Positions 1 to 9,368 are shown, counted from the first letter of the stretch. The stretch is DNA of 64,000 bases from Sphingopyxis sp. BE259 (GCF_031457495.1 NZ_JAVDWM010000001.1:1228001-1292000); one strand, 5' to 3'. Notes: generated by a model from the letters alone, not told the origin. Translations and numbers: made by a program.

Positions 1-291
1 CCGCTGGTTGATGCCAAGGATCCGGCGTCGAGCTGGTTCGCCAGCGCCGCCGAACTGTCGGCGACCGCCCATTATCAACAGGGTCAATATGACCAGGCCG
101 GGGCGCTCTACGGCCGTATCGCCAAGCTGCCCGGCGTGACCAAATCGCTGCAATCCCGGTCGGTCCAGATGGCCGGTATGCTGGGCGTCGATGCGGTTGC
201 CGATCGCGCCGCCGACAGCGCCGCAAAAGACCAGAATGGCAATGCCGCGCCTCAGGCAGCGGCAGCCGCCCCAGTTGAGGAAGCGAAATAA
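1..291 (+). CDS. C-terminal part of a tetratricopeptide (YfgM-like) protein
   Basis: The gene is cut by the left edge of the window; about 96 codons remain, reading in frame from base 1 to a TAA at 289-291. The visible part contains a TPR-like helix-turn-helix pair (ALYGRIAKLPG, preceded by AHYQQGQYDQA) and ends in an Ala/Pro/Gln-rich tail. In many proteobacteria a YfgM-type TPR protein, anchored in the inner membrane and facing the periplasm, lies directly upstream of bamB and der, as here. One base separates its stop from the bamB ATG, so the two are probably co-transcribed. The N-terminal membrane anchor cannot be seen, so the family call rests on the TPR remnant and gene order. Confidence 0.7.
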   Translation, partial: PLVDAKDPASSWFASAAELSATAHYQQGQYDQAGALYGRIAKLPGVTKSLQSRSVQMAGMLGVDAVADRAADSAAKDQNGNAAPQAAAAAPVEEAK

Positions 292-292
292 T

Positions 293-1627
293 ATGCGCAA
301 AACGCATTTCGGAATTTTTGTTGCGCTGATGGCGCTGCCGCTTGCGGGCTGCGGAGTTTTCAAGGGCGACGGCGGCCCCAAGACGCCGACGATCGGCGAC
401 CGAGTATCGATCCTGTCGAACGACAACAGCATCAAGGTCGATCCGGCCACCGCGGCGATCGCGGTCGTCCTGCCCGAGCCCGCGATTAACGCCGCCTGGG
501 CGCAGTCGGGCGGCAATGCATCGAAATCCATGGGTCACCCGGCGCTTGGCGCGACGCGCAGCAAGCTGTGGCAGGCCAATATCGCCGGCAGCACGAACAA
601 GCAGCGGCTCGCCGCGTCGCCGGTGATCGCCGACAACCGCCTGTTCGCCGTCGATACCGAGGCGGTGGTCACGGCGCTCGCCGCCGATACCGGAGCGCCG
701 TTGTGGCGTACCGCGATCGGCAGCACCGGCAAGGATTTCAAGGATTCGCTGTTCGGAGGCGGCGCCGGGGTCGATGGCAATGTCGTCTATGCGACCAGCG
801 GCGCGGGCGATGTCGCGGCGCTGAATGTCGCCGACGGATCGGTGATCTGGAAGGTGAAGCCCGCGGGTCCGCTGCGCGGCGCGCCGACAATCGCCTTTGG
901 CGGCGTCTATGTGATCAGCCAGGACAACCAGATTATCGCACTCAACGCTGCCAATGGCGCGGTGTTGTGGCAGGCGACGGCGTCGCTCGAACCCGGCAGC
1001 GTGTTTGGCGCGGCGTCGCCCGCGGCGGGGCAGGGGACGATCGTCGCCGGTTTCTCGTCGGGCGAGGTTCAGGCCTATCGCTATGAAAACGGCCGCGACC
1101 TGTGGGAAGATGCGCTGGCGCGCACGTCGATGGCGCTGTCGGTATCCACGCTGACCGACGTCGATGCCGATCCGGTCGTCGACAATGGCCGCGTTTTTGC
1201 GCTGGGCCAGGGCGGCCGCATGGCGAGCTACGAACTGCTCACCGGGCAGCGCAGCTGGGAAATCTCGATCGCCGGTATTTCGACCCCCTATGTTGTCGGC
1301 GAGTGGGTTTATGCGATGACCGACGACGGCAAATTGCTGTGTGTCGCGCGCACGTCGGGCAAGGTGCGCTGGCTGCAACAGCTCGCGCGTTTCCGGGTCG
1401 AAACCGAAAAGAAGAAAAAGGATCCGATCCGCTGGACCGGGCCGATTCTGGCCGGGGGCCGTCTGATCGCGGTCAACAGCGAGGGGGTCATGGCGGAATA
1501 TTCGCCGGCCGACGGCTCGCTGCTCGGTTCGACCGAATTCAAATCGCCGCTGTCGCAGGCGCCGGTGGTGGCGAACAATATTCTGTATATTTTGGCGGAC
1601 GACGGGCAGATCACGGCCTGGCGTTAA
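293..1627 (+). CDS. bamB: Outer membrane assembly lipoprotein BamB (PQQ-repeat beta-propeller)
   Basis: BamB is the beta-propeller lipoprotein of the BAM complex that inserts beta-barrel proteins into the outer membrane. The ATG at 293 is chosen over a longer in-frame opening because it gives a classic lipoprotein signal peptide, MRKTHFGIFVALMALPLAGC, with lipobox LAGC and Cys20 as the acylated residue. The 444-residue product has repeated PQQ-type blades such as GAPLWRT, GSVIWKV, GAVLWQA, GRDLWED and GKVRWLQ, about 40-60 residues apart. Length and blade number fit the family. The start lies one base after the stop of the TPR gene, and der follows downstream, which is the common proteobacterial order. 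High confidence. Confidence 0.93.
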   Translation: MRKTHFGIFVALMALPLAGCGVFKGDGGPKTPTIGDRVSILSNDNSIKVDPATAAIAVVLPEPAINAAWAQSGGNASKSMGHPALGATRSKLWQANIAGSTNKQRLAASPVIADNRLFAVDTEAVVTALAADTGAPLWRTAIGSTGKDFKDSLFGGGAGVDGNVVYATSGAGDVAALNVADGSVIWKVKPAGPLRGAPTIAFGGVYVISQDNQIIALNAANGAVLWQATASLEPGSVFGAASPAAGQGTIVAGFSSGEVQAYRYENGRDLWEDALARTSMALSVSTLTDVDADPVVDNGRVFALGQGGRMASYELLTGQRSWEISIAGISTPYVVGEWVYAMTDDGKLLCVARTSGKVRWLQQLARFRVETEKKKKDPIRWTGPILAGGRLIAVNSEGVMAEYSPADGSLLGSTEFKSPLSQAPVVANNILYILADDGQITAWR

Positions 1628-1642
1628 AATTCCCAGCTTACC

Positions 1643-1760
1643 CCGTTCGTCCTGAGGAGGGACTGAGCTTGTCGAAGACCCGTCTCGAAGGATCCGTGCC
1701 AAGCCTGCAGTCCTTCGAGACACCATTTCGACAAGCGCAATGGCTCCTCAGGACAAACGG
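1643..1760. repeat. Intergenic long inverted repeat, family A, copy 1
   Basis: The left half begins CCGTTCGTCCTGAGGAG and the right half ends CTCCTCAGGACAAACGG. The inner segments GAGCTTGTCGAA/TTCGACAAGC and TCTCGAAGGA/TCCTTCGAGA are also complementary, so the whole 118-base element can fold into one interrupted hairpin. Related copies lie at 30095-30212, 46535-46658 and 61824-61942. It fills the gap between bamB and der and has no coding capacity of its own. Confidence 0.85.
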
Positions 1761-1800
1761 ATTTGTGTAGGCTTGGCGCGTAGAAAATAAGGAAAAACCA

Positions 1801-3177
1801 ATGTCGCGATTCGCGACGATAGCCATTGTCGGGCGCCCGAATGTGGGCAAATCGACGCTGTTCAACCGGCTGGTCGGCAAGCGGCTGGCGCTGGTCGACG
1901 ACCAGCCCGGGGTGACGCGCGACCGCCGCGAGGGCGACGCCCATCTGCTCGGGCTGGAGTTTCGCATCGTCGATACCGCGGGTTTCGAGGATCAGGACGC
2001 CGCGACGCTGCCCGGTCGGATGCGGGTGCAGACCGAAAAGGCGGTGCGCGAGGCCGATGCCGCGCTGTTCATGATCGACGGCCGTGCCGGGGTCGTGCCG
2101 CTCGACGAGGAAATCGCCCGCTGGCTGCGCAGCGAGGACACGCCGATCATCCTGGTGGTGAACAAGGCGGAAGGCAAACAGGGCGAAAACGGCCTGATGG
2201 AATCCTATTCGCTCGGCTTTGACAATCCGGTCGCGCTTAGCGCCGAACATGGCGACGGGATGGTCGATCTGTTCGATCTGCTGCGCCCGATCGTCGAGCC
2301 GTTTGACGAAATCGAAAAGGAAGTCGCCGCCGCCTCCGATGACGAGGATGCGCCGCTCGGCCCGATGAAGCTGGCGATCGTCGGGCGTCCGAACGCGGGT
2401 AAATCGACGCTGATCAACCGGATGATCGGCGAGGATCGCCTGATCACCGGGCCGGAGGCAGGGATCACCCGCGATTCGATCCGCGTCGACTGGCAATGGG
2501 AAGACGACGGCGAGGTCCACGAAATTCAACTGTTCGACACCGCCGGAATGCGCAAGCGCGCCAAAGTGGTCGAGAAGCTGGAAAAATTGTCGGTGATGGA
2601 CGCGCTGCACGCGGTCGATTTCGCCGAGGTCGTCGTGCTGCTGCTCGATGCGACCAAGGGGCTGGAGGCGCAGGATCTGCACATCGCCGACCGGGTGCTG
2701 CAAGAGGGGCGTGCGTTGATCGTCGCGCTCAACAAATGGGATGTCGCCGAAGATCCCTCGTCGCTGTTCAACGGTGTCCGCGGCGCGCTCGAGGACGGGC
2801 TGAGCCAGGTCAAGGGCGTCCCGGTGCTGACGATTTCGGGCGCGACCGGCAAAGGGATCGACACGCTGGTGCGCGTTGCGTTCGAACAGCGGGCGATCTG
2901 GACCAACCGCGTTTCGACCGCCAAGCTCAACCGCTGGTTCGAGAGTGCGGTGGAGAATAATCCGCCGCCCGCGCCGGGCGGCAAACGCATCAAACTGCGC
3001 TATATCACCCAGGCGCGCACCCGGCCGCCGACCTTTGTCGTGTTCGGCACCCGCACCGACAGCCTGCCGGGAAGCTACACCCGCTATCTGGTCAACGGGA
3101 TGCGCAAGGAATTGGGGTTCCAGGGGGTGCCGGTGCGGCTCAATTTCCGCAACTCGCGCAACCCCTATGACGAATGA
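1801..3177 (+). CDS. der: Ribosome biogenesis GTPase Der (EngA)
   Basis: Der is an essential tandem GTPase that acts in maturation of the 50S subunit. Two G domains are visible: P-loop GRPNVGKST near residue 11 with DTAGFED and NKAEG, and a second P-loop GRPNAGKST near residue 195 with DTAGMRK and NKWD. The C-terminal KH-like domain ends with the usual NFRNSRNPY. The length of 458 residues is normal. The gene overlaps the next by four bases (ATGA), implying translational coupling to the TusA-like gene. It is separated from bamB by a palindromic repeat. Confidence 0.97.
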   Translation: MSRFATIAIVGRPNVGKSTLFNRLVGKRLALVDDQPGVTRDRREGDAHLLGLEFRIVDTAGFEDQDAATLPGRMRVQTEKAVREADAALFMIDGRAGVVPLDEEIARWLRSEDTPIILVVNKAEGKQGENGLMESYSLGFDNPVALSAEHGDGMVDLFDLLRPIVEPFDEIEKEVAAASDDEDAPLGPMKLAIVGRPNAGKSTLINRMIGEDRLITGPEAGITRDSIRVDWQWEDDGEVHEIQLFDTAGMRKRAKVVEKLEKLSVMDALHAVDFAEVVVLLLDATKGLEAQDLHIADRVLQEGRALIVALNKWDVAEDPSSLFNGVRGALEDGLSQVKGVPVLTISGATGKGIDTLVRVAFEQRAIWTNRVSTAKLNRWFESAVENNPPPAPGGKRIKLRYITQARTRPPTFVVFGTRTDSLPGSYTRYLVNGMRKELGFQGVPVRLNFRNSRNPYDE

Positions 3178-3407
3178 CCCAAGCTGACGGCACGGCGGCG
3201 CTGGTCGTCGATGCCCGGGGGATGCGCTGCCCCTGGCCCGCACTGCGGCTGGCGCGCGCGATGCGCGAAGCCGCCGATGTGGTGCTGATCGCTGACGATC
3301 CGCAGGCGGGGCGCGAGGTTGCGGCACTGGCCGACGAGCGTGGCTGGCTGGTCGAGGCTGAAGCCGTGGGGCATGACGCGGGGCGCTGGCGGGTGCGTCG
3401 CCGCTGA
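3174..3407 (+). CDS. TusA-family sulfurtransferase-like protein
   Basis: This is a 77-residue protein with the family signature ARGMRCPWPALRLARAM; Cys19 is the likely persulfide-carrying residue in the CPxP motif, followed by the amphipathic helix. TusA proteins relay sulfur in tRNA thiolation, cofactor synthesis or sulfur oxidation. No partner genes (tusBCD, tusE, dsrE) are nearby, so the acceptor cannot be named. The start overlaps the der stop by four bases. YedF/SirA-type members are the alternative assignment. Confidence 0.8.
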   Translation: MTQADGTAALVVDARGMRCPWPALRLARAMREAADVVLIADDPQAGREVAALADERGWLVEAEAVGHDAGRWRVRRR

Positions 3408-3523
3408 CCCAAATTGGGGCGGCTTTTCTTGTCGGCCGATCGCATCGTAACGGCTTTTTTACCGAAGTTGGGCATGTGTCGGGCGGGACCACCGACCGAA
3501 TTTGCATACCAAGGGACAAAGCA

Positions 3524-3928
3524 TTGGACGAAATCCTGGTCGATTGGGATGAATTCCGCGCCACGCGCACCCAGTTGGGCGCCGCGTTTGTGCGGATTCT
3601 GGGCTATTTCCGCGAAGATGGCACCAAGTCCGTCGCCGCGATCGAAGAGGCGATGCGCGCCCGCGACGCGCGCGGTCTCGTCATGCCCGCGCACACGCTG
3701 AAAAGCGAAGCGCGCCAGTTTGGCGGCGAAAAGCTCGGCGCGGTTGCCGAAGACATTGAAATGTTCGCGCGCCATTGCGTCGAAAGCCAGACCAGCCCGG
3801 AAGAATATCTGCCGCGCGTCGTCGACCTGCGGCGATTGTTCGAAGAAACGCTGAGCGCGCTCGAACGCGAAGCCAATCCGCTCGTCCAGCGCCGCCCGGC
3901 CGGATTCGGCCGCGCGGTCGGTTACTGA
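3524..3928 (+). CDS. Hpt (histidine phosphotransfer) domain protein
   Basis: This small single-domain protein has the Hpt motif AHTLKSEARQFGGEKLG; the His (residue 57 from the chosen start) would carry the phosphate in a multi-step phosphorelay. A TTG start at 3524 is preferred because AAGGGA lies about eight bases upstream; a GTG at 3476 would add 16 residues without an obvious ribosome site. No cognate kinase or regulator is adjacent. The hybrid kinase at 43.2-45.2 kb in this window is one possible partner, but that is speculation. The stop codon overlaps the end of the convergent DUF418 gene by a few bases. Confidence 0.8.
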   Translation: MDEILVDWDEFRATRTQLGAAFVRILGYFREDGTKSVAAIEEAMRARDARGLVMPAHTLKSEARQFGGEKLGAVAEDIEMFARHCVESQTSPEEYLPRVVDLRRLFEETLSALEREANPLVQRRPAGFGRAVGY

Positions 3929-5175
3929 GCGGTCGGCGGTTTCCGCATCGGTTGAACCGCGCCGCGCGCCAAACTCCGCCACAACCATTCGAGCGGTCCA
4001 TAGCGAAAGCGGTCGAGCCAGGGCTTTGACCACAGCAGCATCAGCGCCCACATGCCGACGCAGACCAGATACAGCGTCCAGCGGCCGACGTCGCCGAACA
4101 GCCCGAATCCATAGCCGTAAAAGACCGTCGTCATCACGATGCTGGTCCCCAGATAGTTGGAAAAGGCCGCGCGCCCCGTCGCCGCGACGCGTGCGATCAG
4201 CGCGCTGCCTGTGGCGGCGCGGATCACCAGCACGAGCAGCGCGGCATAGGCGATCGTCATCATTAACCGCCCCGGCGCCGCCCAAGCGATAAAGGCGTTG
4301 ACCGCGACGATATAGTCGAAATCGGCTCGCCATTGCAGCCAGCCGACCACCATGGTCAACGCCAGCCCCGGCGGCAGCCAGCGCAGCGCGGTCCGCCGAT
4401 AATCATCGGTGCTCCATGTCCCGGTCAGGAAGCCATTGCGGAACAGCGCCATGCCGAGCAGCATCAGCGGCAGCGTTTCGAGGAACGACATCAGCACCAT
4501 GATCAGCGGGTTGGCGGCGTTGTCCAGCCGTTCGCCCAGGATCGGCAGATAAGGCCCGCGGAACAGCGTCAGTTCGGCGGTGACCTCACCGTCGATCTTG
4601 GCATATTCGTCGCGCACGCCTTGACCGGCCTCGGCCATCGGCGATGCGGGATCATCGGCGGCGCTGGCGACTGCCAGCTGGGCGCCAAAGAACAGCGATG
4701 TCAGGACGACGCCGAGCGTGAACAGGCCGAGCGCCCATTTGATCAGCCGCCGCGCCTCCCATGTGCGGAAACGAAAGGCGACGCAGCCAACCGCCGCATA
4801 GAGGAACAGGATGTCGCCCCACCAGATGAAGAAATAATGGCAGAGCCCAAACACCGCGAGCCACGCCATGCGGCGATAATGGACCGATCGCGGATTTTGT
4901 CCGGTCGCCTCGGCGCGGTCGGTGATCAAGACCATGCTTGCCCCGAACAGGATCGAGAACAGGCCGCGCATCTTGCCGTCGAACAGCAGAAAGCCAAGCC
5001 CCCAGGCAGCAAGGTCGGACGCGGTTTCGCCGCCATAGGCGCGCGGCGACACATAGGCCATTTCGGGCATGGCAAAGGCGACGATGTTCATCGCCAATAT
5101 GCCCATCACGGCAAAGCCGCGCATCGCATCAAGGGTGATGAGCCGTTCGGTGCGGTCGCCGCTGTCGTTGTTCAT
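3922..5175 (-). CDS. DUF418 domain membrane protein (YeiB-like)
   Basis: This is a 417-residue polytopic membrane protein. It opens with a hydrophilic tail and then ITLDAMRGFAVMGILAMNIV, the family's typical first helix with its LDxxRG motif, and contains about nine further hydrophobic stretches. The conserved DUF418 region is in the C-terminal half. A good ribosome site, GGAGGG, precedes the ATG. Function is unknown; the family is distantly related to acyltransferase-3-like membrane proteins. It is divergent from coq4, and the shared 130-base gap carries a strong palindrome at 5239-5262 that could control either gene. Confidence 0.85.
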   Translation of the reverse strand: MNNDSGDRTERLITLDAMRGFAVMGILAMNIVAFAMPEMAYVSPRAYGGETASDLAAWGLGFLLFDGKMRGLFSILFGASMVLITDRAEATGQNPRSVHYRRMAWLAVFGLCHYFFIWWGDILFLYAAVGCVAFRFRTWEARRLIKWALGLFTLGVVLTSLFFGAQLAVASAADDPASPMAEAGQGVRDEYAKIDGEVTAELTLFRGPYLPILGERLDNAANPLIMVLMSFLETLPLMLLGMALFRNGFLTGTWSTDDYRRTALRWLPPGLALTMVVGWLQWRADFDYIVAVNAFIAWAAPGRLMMTIAYAALLVLVIRAATGSALIARVAATGRAAFSNYLGTSIVMTTVFYGYGFGLFGDVGRWTLYLVCVGMWALMLLWSKPWLDRFRYGPLEWLWRSLARGAVQPMRKPPTAQ

Positions 5176-5238
5176 ACGCCCTCCACTGTATTATAATGCT
5201 ATAACAGTCGAGCAGGACATCGGTCCAGCGATTAACTT

Positions 5239-5262
5239 ACTATTGACATCTATGTCAGTAGT
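5239..5262. promoter_or_regulatory. Palindromic operator candidate between DUF418 and coq4
   Basis: The sequence ACTAtTGACATc/tATGTCAgTAGT is a 24-base dyad with 10 of 12 positions paired. TTGACA inside the left arm could also be a -35 element. Size and symmetry suit a TetR- or MarR-type repressor, but no such regulator gene is adjacent. Confidence 0.55.
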
Positions 5263-5302
5263 GCTATCTGATCGTTATCAGCAGATTCGCACGAGACCAG
5301 CC

Positions 5303-6085
5303 ATGACCCCGACCATCTTTTCCCACCCCGACCGCAAGCTGCCGACGTTTCGCCCGTTCAAGGCGTTCGCGCATTTCCGCAAGCTGATCAAGGACAAGGA
5401 AGACACCGAACAGGTGTTCCACATCTTTGAAAGCCTGCCGCGCAAGGGATTCATGGACGATGCGCGCGCTTTCGTCGAAAGCGACAAGGGTCGCCAACTG
5501 ATGGCGAGCGAACCCTATCTGCCCGACCTGCTCGACGATCACGCCTGGATCGACGCGCTGCCCGAGGGGAGTGTCGGCCATGCCTATGTCACCTTCATGC
5601 GCCGCGAGGGGCTTTCGGCCGCGGGCCTTGTTGCCGAAGCCGACAAGATGGGCCGCCCGAAGTTCGACGATCAGGTGCAATGGTACGCCAACCGCCTGCG
5701 CGACACGCACGACCTGTTCCACATCCTGACCGGCTATGGCCGCGACGCGTTGGGCGAACAATGCGTCCTTGGCTTCACCTATGGCCAGACCGGTAATTAC
5801 GGCAATTTTTTCATCGCCTATGCGGGCGGCTATGAAGTGAAGCGCGGCGTCAAAGCCGACGCCCCGGTGTTCGGCGCGATCCGCCAAGGTCAGCGCCACG
5901 GCAAAGCGGCGAAGGCGATCATCGAACAGGACATCCGCGCGCTGCTCGCCGAACCGCTCGACGCGGCGCGCGCGCGGCTGGGGATTGGCGAGCCGACGCT
6001 GTATCAGGAAGCGCACCGTGCATACCGCAGCCGCGGGATCGATCCGTATAACTTCCTGGCGTCGCAGCAGGCGATGGCGGCCTGA
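5303..6085 (+). CDS. Coq4-family ubiquinone biosynthesis protein
   Basis: The protein has the Coq4 signature HDxxH-x11-E: HDLFH at about residues 136-140, then Glu at about 152, which forms the metal site in this family. Coq4 organises ubiquinone biosynthesis and has been implicated in removal of the ring C1 carboxyl group. The ATG at 5303 yields 260 residues starting MTPTIFSHPDRKLP, a normal N-terminus; upstream in-frame starts would run through the operator palindrome. No strong Shine-Dalgarno is visible. No other ubi genes flank it, though a UbiK-like factor lies at 62.6 kb. Confidence 0.88.
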   Translation: MTPTIFSHPDRKLPTFRPFKAFAHFRKLIKDKEDTEQVFHIFESLPRKGFMDDARAFVESDKGRQLMASEPYLPDLLDDHAWIDALPEGSVGHAYVTFMRREGLSAAGLVAEADKMGRPKFDDQVQWYANRLRDTHDLFHILTGYGRDALGEQCVLGFTYGQTGNYGNFFIAYAGGYEVKRGVKADAPVFGAIRQGQRHGKAAKAIIEQDIRALLAEPLDAARARLGIGEPTLYQEAHRAYRSRGIDPYNFLASQQAMAA

Positions 6086-6092
6086 GCTAAAC

Positions 6093-6168
6093 CGTCACCC
6101 CGGCGAAGGCCGGGGTCTCGCCGTTACATTGCCGAGCACCGTTGAGATCCCGGCCTTCGCCGGGACGA
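6093..6168. repeat. Intergenic inverted repeat, family D
   Basis: The arms CCCCGGCGAAGGCCGGGGTC and GATCCCGGCCTTCGCCGGGA face each other across about 30 bases. The element sits between the convergent coq4 and DUF72 genes, where it may act as a bidirectional terminator. Confidence 0.8.
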
Positions 6169-6177
6169 CGACTTGGG

Positions 6178-6915
6178 CTAGCTCAGCTTGGCGATCAGGG
6201 CCTGCGCCGCTGCCGGGTTGCGCACCTTGGCGCCGGCGATGAAGAACAGATAGACGTCGCGGTCGCCTTGCGCCCAATCGTGGGCTTGCGCCGCCCACCG
6301 GTCGAGCGCCTTGTCGTCATAGCCGGTTTCAACCTCTTCGACCGAACGCTGCAACCGAGCATAGGTGAAGTCGGCGGTCTGCTCGTCGATACACGGGAAA
6401 TCATCGCTGTCGGCGTAAACCACCGCCATGTTCCGCGCGCGCAGCATGTCGATGAACGCCTGATCGCAGAAACTTTCGTGGCGCACCTCGATCGCATGGC
6501 GCAGCGGCAAGCCGTCCTGCGTATCTGGCAACAAATCGAGGAAGCCCGCGAAATCGTCGCGGTCGAATTTCTTGGTCGCCATGAATTGCCAGTGGATCGG
6601 GCCGAGCCGGTCGCCGAGGCGGGTGAGGCCTTGCGTCAGGAATTTCTCGATCGACGCAGCGCCCTCTTTCAATACCTTGCGATTGGTGGTGAAGCGTGAC
6701 GCCTTGACGCTGAATTGGAAGCCATCGGGGACCGTGGCCGCCCAACCCGCGAACGTCTCGGGCTTCTGGCTGCCGTAATAGGTGCTGTTGATCTCGATCC
6801 CGGTCAGATGCTGCCCGGCATATTCAAGCTCGCGTTTCTGCGCGAGGCCAGCGGGATAGAAGGGGCCGCGCCACGGTTCGAAGGTCCAGCCGCCGATGCC
6901 GATGTGGATGGTCAC
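6178..6915 (-). CDS. DUF72 (YecE-like) protein
   Basis: This 245-residue protein begins MTIHIGIGGWTFEPWRGPFY, the standard DUF72 N-terminus with the GxxGWxyxxWrgxFYP pattern. Further family motifs are EINSTYYGSQKPETFAGWA, FSVKASRFTTN and the late segment YLFFIAGAKVRNPAAAQAL. The fold is a TIM-barrel; no biochemical role is established. It stands alone between two palindromic repeats, convergent with coq4. Confidence 0.9.
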   Translation of the reverse strand: MTIHIGIGGWTFEPWRGPFYPAGLAQKRELEYAGQHLTGIEINSTYYGSQKPETFAGWAATVPDGFQFSVKASRFTTNRKVLKEGAASIEKFLTQGLTRLGDRLGPIHWQFMATKKFDRDDFAGFLDLLPDTQDGLPLRHAIEVRHESFCDQAFIDMLRARNMAVVYADSDDFPCIDEQTADFTYARLQRSVEEVETGYDDKALDRWAAQAHDWAQGDRDVYLFFIAGAKVRNPAAAQALIAKLS

Positions 6916-6946
6916 GGACCTTTCACCTCCGTCCCAAATAACAGCT

Positions 6947-7022
6947 CGTCATTGCGAGCGTAGCGAAGCAACCCAAGGCGTGACAAGCCGCTCTGGATTG
7001 CTTCGCTACGCTCGCAATGACG
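6947..7022. repeat. Intergenic inverted repeat, family B, copy 1
   Basis: Starts CGTCATTGCGAGCGTAGCGA and ends with its complement TCGCTACGCTCGCAATGACG. Related copies are at 26786-26862 and 47652-47735. It fills the gap between the DUF72 gene and the purL stop. Confidence 0.85.
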
Positions 7023-7044
7023 GATGAGGCAAGCGCCGCGCGGC

Positions 7045-9300
7045 TTAGGCCAAAGCCGCGTCGGCCCCCATCAACGCCGGGAAAAACCCCTCATGCGCCT
7101 CGCGCAGCTCGGCCAGCGTCACCTCATGGTCGCTATCCGGCAGCTCGAACACGATACGGTCCTTGATCGTCCGCCCCACCGGATCGACCGGCACGTCGGC
7201 CCGGCCCGCGGCGTCGAGGAAGTCGGCTAGGCAGGTGTCGCAGACCGTGACCAGATACAACCCCTGATCCTCACCAAAGAAACTCTCGGCAATACCGAAC
7301 GGCTGTTCTTCGCTGACCAGCACGCCGATGTCGGACTTCAGCGCCATTTCGGCCAGCGTCACCGCGATGCCGCCGTCGGACACGTCATGGCACGCGGTGA
7401 TCCAGCCCGCGTTGATCGCCTTGCGGATAAAATCGCCGGTGCGCTTTTCGCAGCGCAAGTTGACCGGCGGCGGCGGGCCTTCTTCGCGCCCATGGATTTC
7501 GCGCAGCCACACCGATTGGCCAAGGTGCCCGGCGCGTTCGCCGACCGCGAGCACGATGTCGCCGGTCCGCTTGAAGCCGATGCCGACCGCCTTGTTTAGG
7601 TCCTCGATCACCCCGACGCCGCCGATCGCGGGGGTCGGCAGGATCGCGCTGCCGCCGCCGGTCGCCTTGCTCTCGTTATAAAGGCTGACGTTGCCCGATA
7701 CGATCGGATAGTCGAGCGCGATGCACGCCTGCGCCATTCCGTCGAGGCAGCCGACGATCTGGCCCATGATTTCGGGGCGCTGCGGGTTGGCGAAGTTGAG
7801 GCAGTTGGTAATCGCGAGCGGCGTCGCACCGACCGCGCTGATGTTCCGCCAGGTTTCGGCGACCGCCTGCTTGCCGCCTTCGACCGGGTCGGCGTAGCAA
7901 TAGCGCGGGGTGCAGTCGGTCGACATCGCGAGCGCGCGGTTGGTGCCGTGGATGCGGACGAGCGCGGCGTCGCCGCCGGTCTGCACCGTGTCGGCGCCGA
8001 CCTGGCTGTCATATTGCTCCCATATCCAGCGGCGGCTGGCGATGTCGGGGGTGCCCATCAGCGTCTTGAGGTCGGCGGCGACGTCCTGCGTTTCGGGGAC
8101 GTTGGTGAGCTCGGCCTGTTTCGGCGTTGCGACGTGCGGGCGGTCATAGAGCGGCGCATCGTCGGCGAGCGGCGCGAGCGGGATATCGCAGACGATCTCG
8201 CCATGATGTTCCAGCACCATGCGCCCCGTGTCGGTGACGGTGCCGATGACCGCGAAGTCGAGTTCCCATTTGTGGAAGATCGCGGCGGCGAAATCCTCGC
8301 GGCCGGGCTTCAGCACCATCAACATGCGTTCCTGCGATTCGGACAGCATCATCTCATAGGTGGTCATGCCGGTTTCGCGCTGCGGCACATCGTCCATCTT
8401 GAGGTGGAGGCCGACGCCGCCCTTCGACGCCATCTCGACCGATGAGGAGGTGAGCCCCGCGGCGCCCATGTCCTGGATCGCGACGATCGCGTCCGACGCC
8501 ATCAGTTCGAGGCATGCCTCGATCAGCAGTTTCTCGGTGAAGGGGTCGCCGACCTGCACCGTCGGGCGCTTTTCCTCGGCATCCTCGCCGAAGTCGGCCG
8601 AGGCCATCGTCGCACCGTGGATGCCATCGCGGCCGGTCTTCGATCCGACATAGACGATCGGATTGCCGACGCCGCTGGCGGCCGAATAGAAGATCTTGTC
8701 CTGCTCGGCGATGCCGACTGTCATCGCGTTGACGAGGATATTGCCGTCATAGGCCTTGTGGAAATTGACCTCGCCGCCGACCGTCGGGACGCCGACGCAA
8801 TTGCCATAGCCGCCGATGCCGTGGACGACGCCCGAGATGAGGTGTTTCATCTTCGGATGGTCGGGGCGGCCGAAGCGCAGCGCGTTGAGGTTCGCGACCG
8901 GGCGCGCGCCCATGGTGAACACGTCGCGCAGGATGCCGCCGACCCCGGTCGCCGCGCCCTGATAGGGTTCGATATACGACGGGTGGTTGTGGCTCTCCAT
9001 CTTGAAGATCGCGGCGAGCTTTTTGCCATCTGCGCCTTCGCCGATGTCGATGACGCCGGCGTTCTCGCCGGGGCCGCAGATCACCCACGGGGCTTCGGTC
9101 GGCAATTTCTTGAGGTGGAGGCGCGAGCTTTTATAGCTGCAATGCTCGGACCACATGACCGAGAAGATGCCGAGTTCGACCAGGTTCGGCTCGCGCCCGA
9201 TCGCGTGCAGGACGCGCTCATATTCCTCGGGCGACAGGCCATGGTCGGCAACGACCTGAGGGGTGATGACGGAGGCGGGCGCGGTTGCGGTCTGAGTCAT
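7045..9300 (-). CDS. purL: Phosphoribosylformylglycinamidine synthase subunit PurL
   Basis: PurL carries out the ATP-dependent amidation of FGAR to FGAM, step four of purine synthesis. At 751 residues it is the small type that works with separate PurQ and PurS, which are not in this window. Recognisable features are the start of the synthase domain with [13 protein letters not shown], the ATP/Mg region [15 protein letters not shown] with [15 protein letters not shown], and the second half with [14 protein letters not shown] and CHDVSDGGI motifs (visible as [10 protein letters not shown] and [13 protein letters not shown]). The gene stands alone, preceded by a secreted protein gene on the same strand. 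Confidence 0.96.
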   Translation of the reverse strand: MTQTATAPASVITPQVVADHGLSPEEYERVLHAIGREPNLVELGIFSVMWSEHCSYKSSRLHLKKLPTEAPWVICGPGENAGVIDIGEGADGKKLAAIFKMESHNHPSYIEPYQGAATGVGGILRDVFTMGARPVANLNALRFGRPDHPKMKHLISGVVHGIGGYGNCVGVPTVGGEVNFHKAYDGNILVNAMTVGIAEQDKIFYSAASGVGNPIVYVGSKTGRDGIHGATMASADFGEDAEEKRPTVQVGDPFTEKLLIEACLELMASDAIVAIQDMGAAGLTSSSVEMASKGGVGLHLKMDDVPQRETGMTTYEMMLSESQERMLMVLKPGREDFAAAIFHKWELDFAVIGTVTDTGRMVLEHHGEIVCDIPLAPLADDAPLYDRPHVATPKQAELTNVPETQDVAADLKTLMGTPDIASRRWIWEQYDSQVGADTVQTGGDAALVRIHGTNRALAMSTDCTPRYCYADPVEGGKQAVAETWRNISAVGATPLAITNCLNFANPQRPEIMGQIVGCLDGMAQACIALDYPIVSGNVSLYNESKATGGGSAILPTPAIGGVGVIEDLNKAVGIGFKRTGDIVLAVGERAGHLGQSVWLREIHGREEGPPPPVNLRCEKRTGDFIRKAINAGWITACHDVSDGGIAVTLAEMALKSDIGVLVSEEQPFGIAESFFGEDQGLYLVTVCDTCLADFLDAAGRADVPVDPVGRTIKDRIVFELPDSDHEVTLAELREAHEGFFPALMGADAALA

Positions 9301-9333
9301 GGCGCGCCTTTAGCCGCGCGTGGGGAAAACGAA

Positions 9334-9368
9334 CAGACCCCATGATGCGAAAAGCACCACGGGGTCTG
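9334..9368 (-). terminator. Hairpin terminator candidate after the 9382 gene
   Basis: On the minus strand CAGACCCC and GGGGTCTG close a long imperfect stem with loop TTTTC, followed by TTCGTTTT. It lies between the small secreted protein gene and purL, so purL is probably transcribed from its own promoter. Confidence 0.55.

Noticed and set aside
1624..3570. A 648-codon minus-strand open frame opposite der
   Set aside because: It runs through a palindromic repeat, all of der and the TusA-like gene. Der has both complete G domains, so the antisense frame is a by-product of codon bias.
5069..5302. N-terminal extension of coq4 by 78 codons
   Set aside because: The extension would overlap the divergent DUF418 gene and translate through the operator palindrome; the ATG at 5303 gives the standard Coq4 N-terminus.
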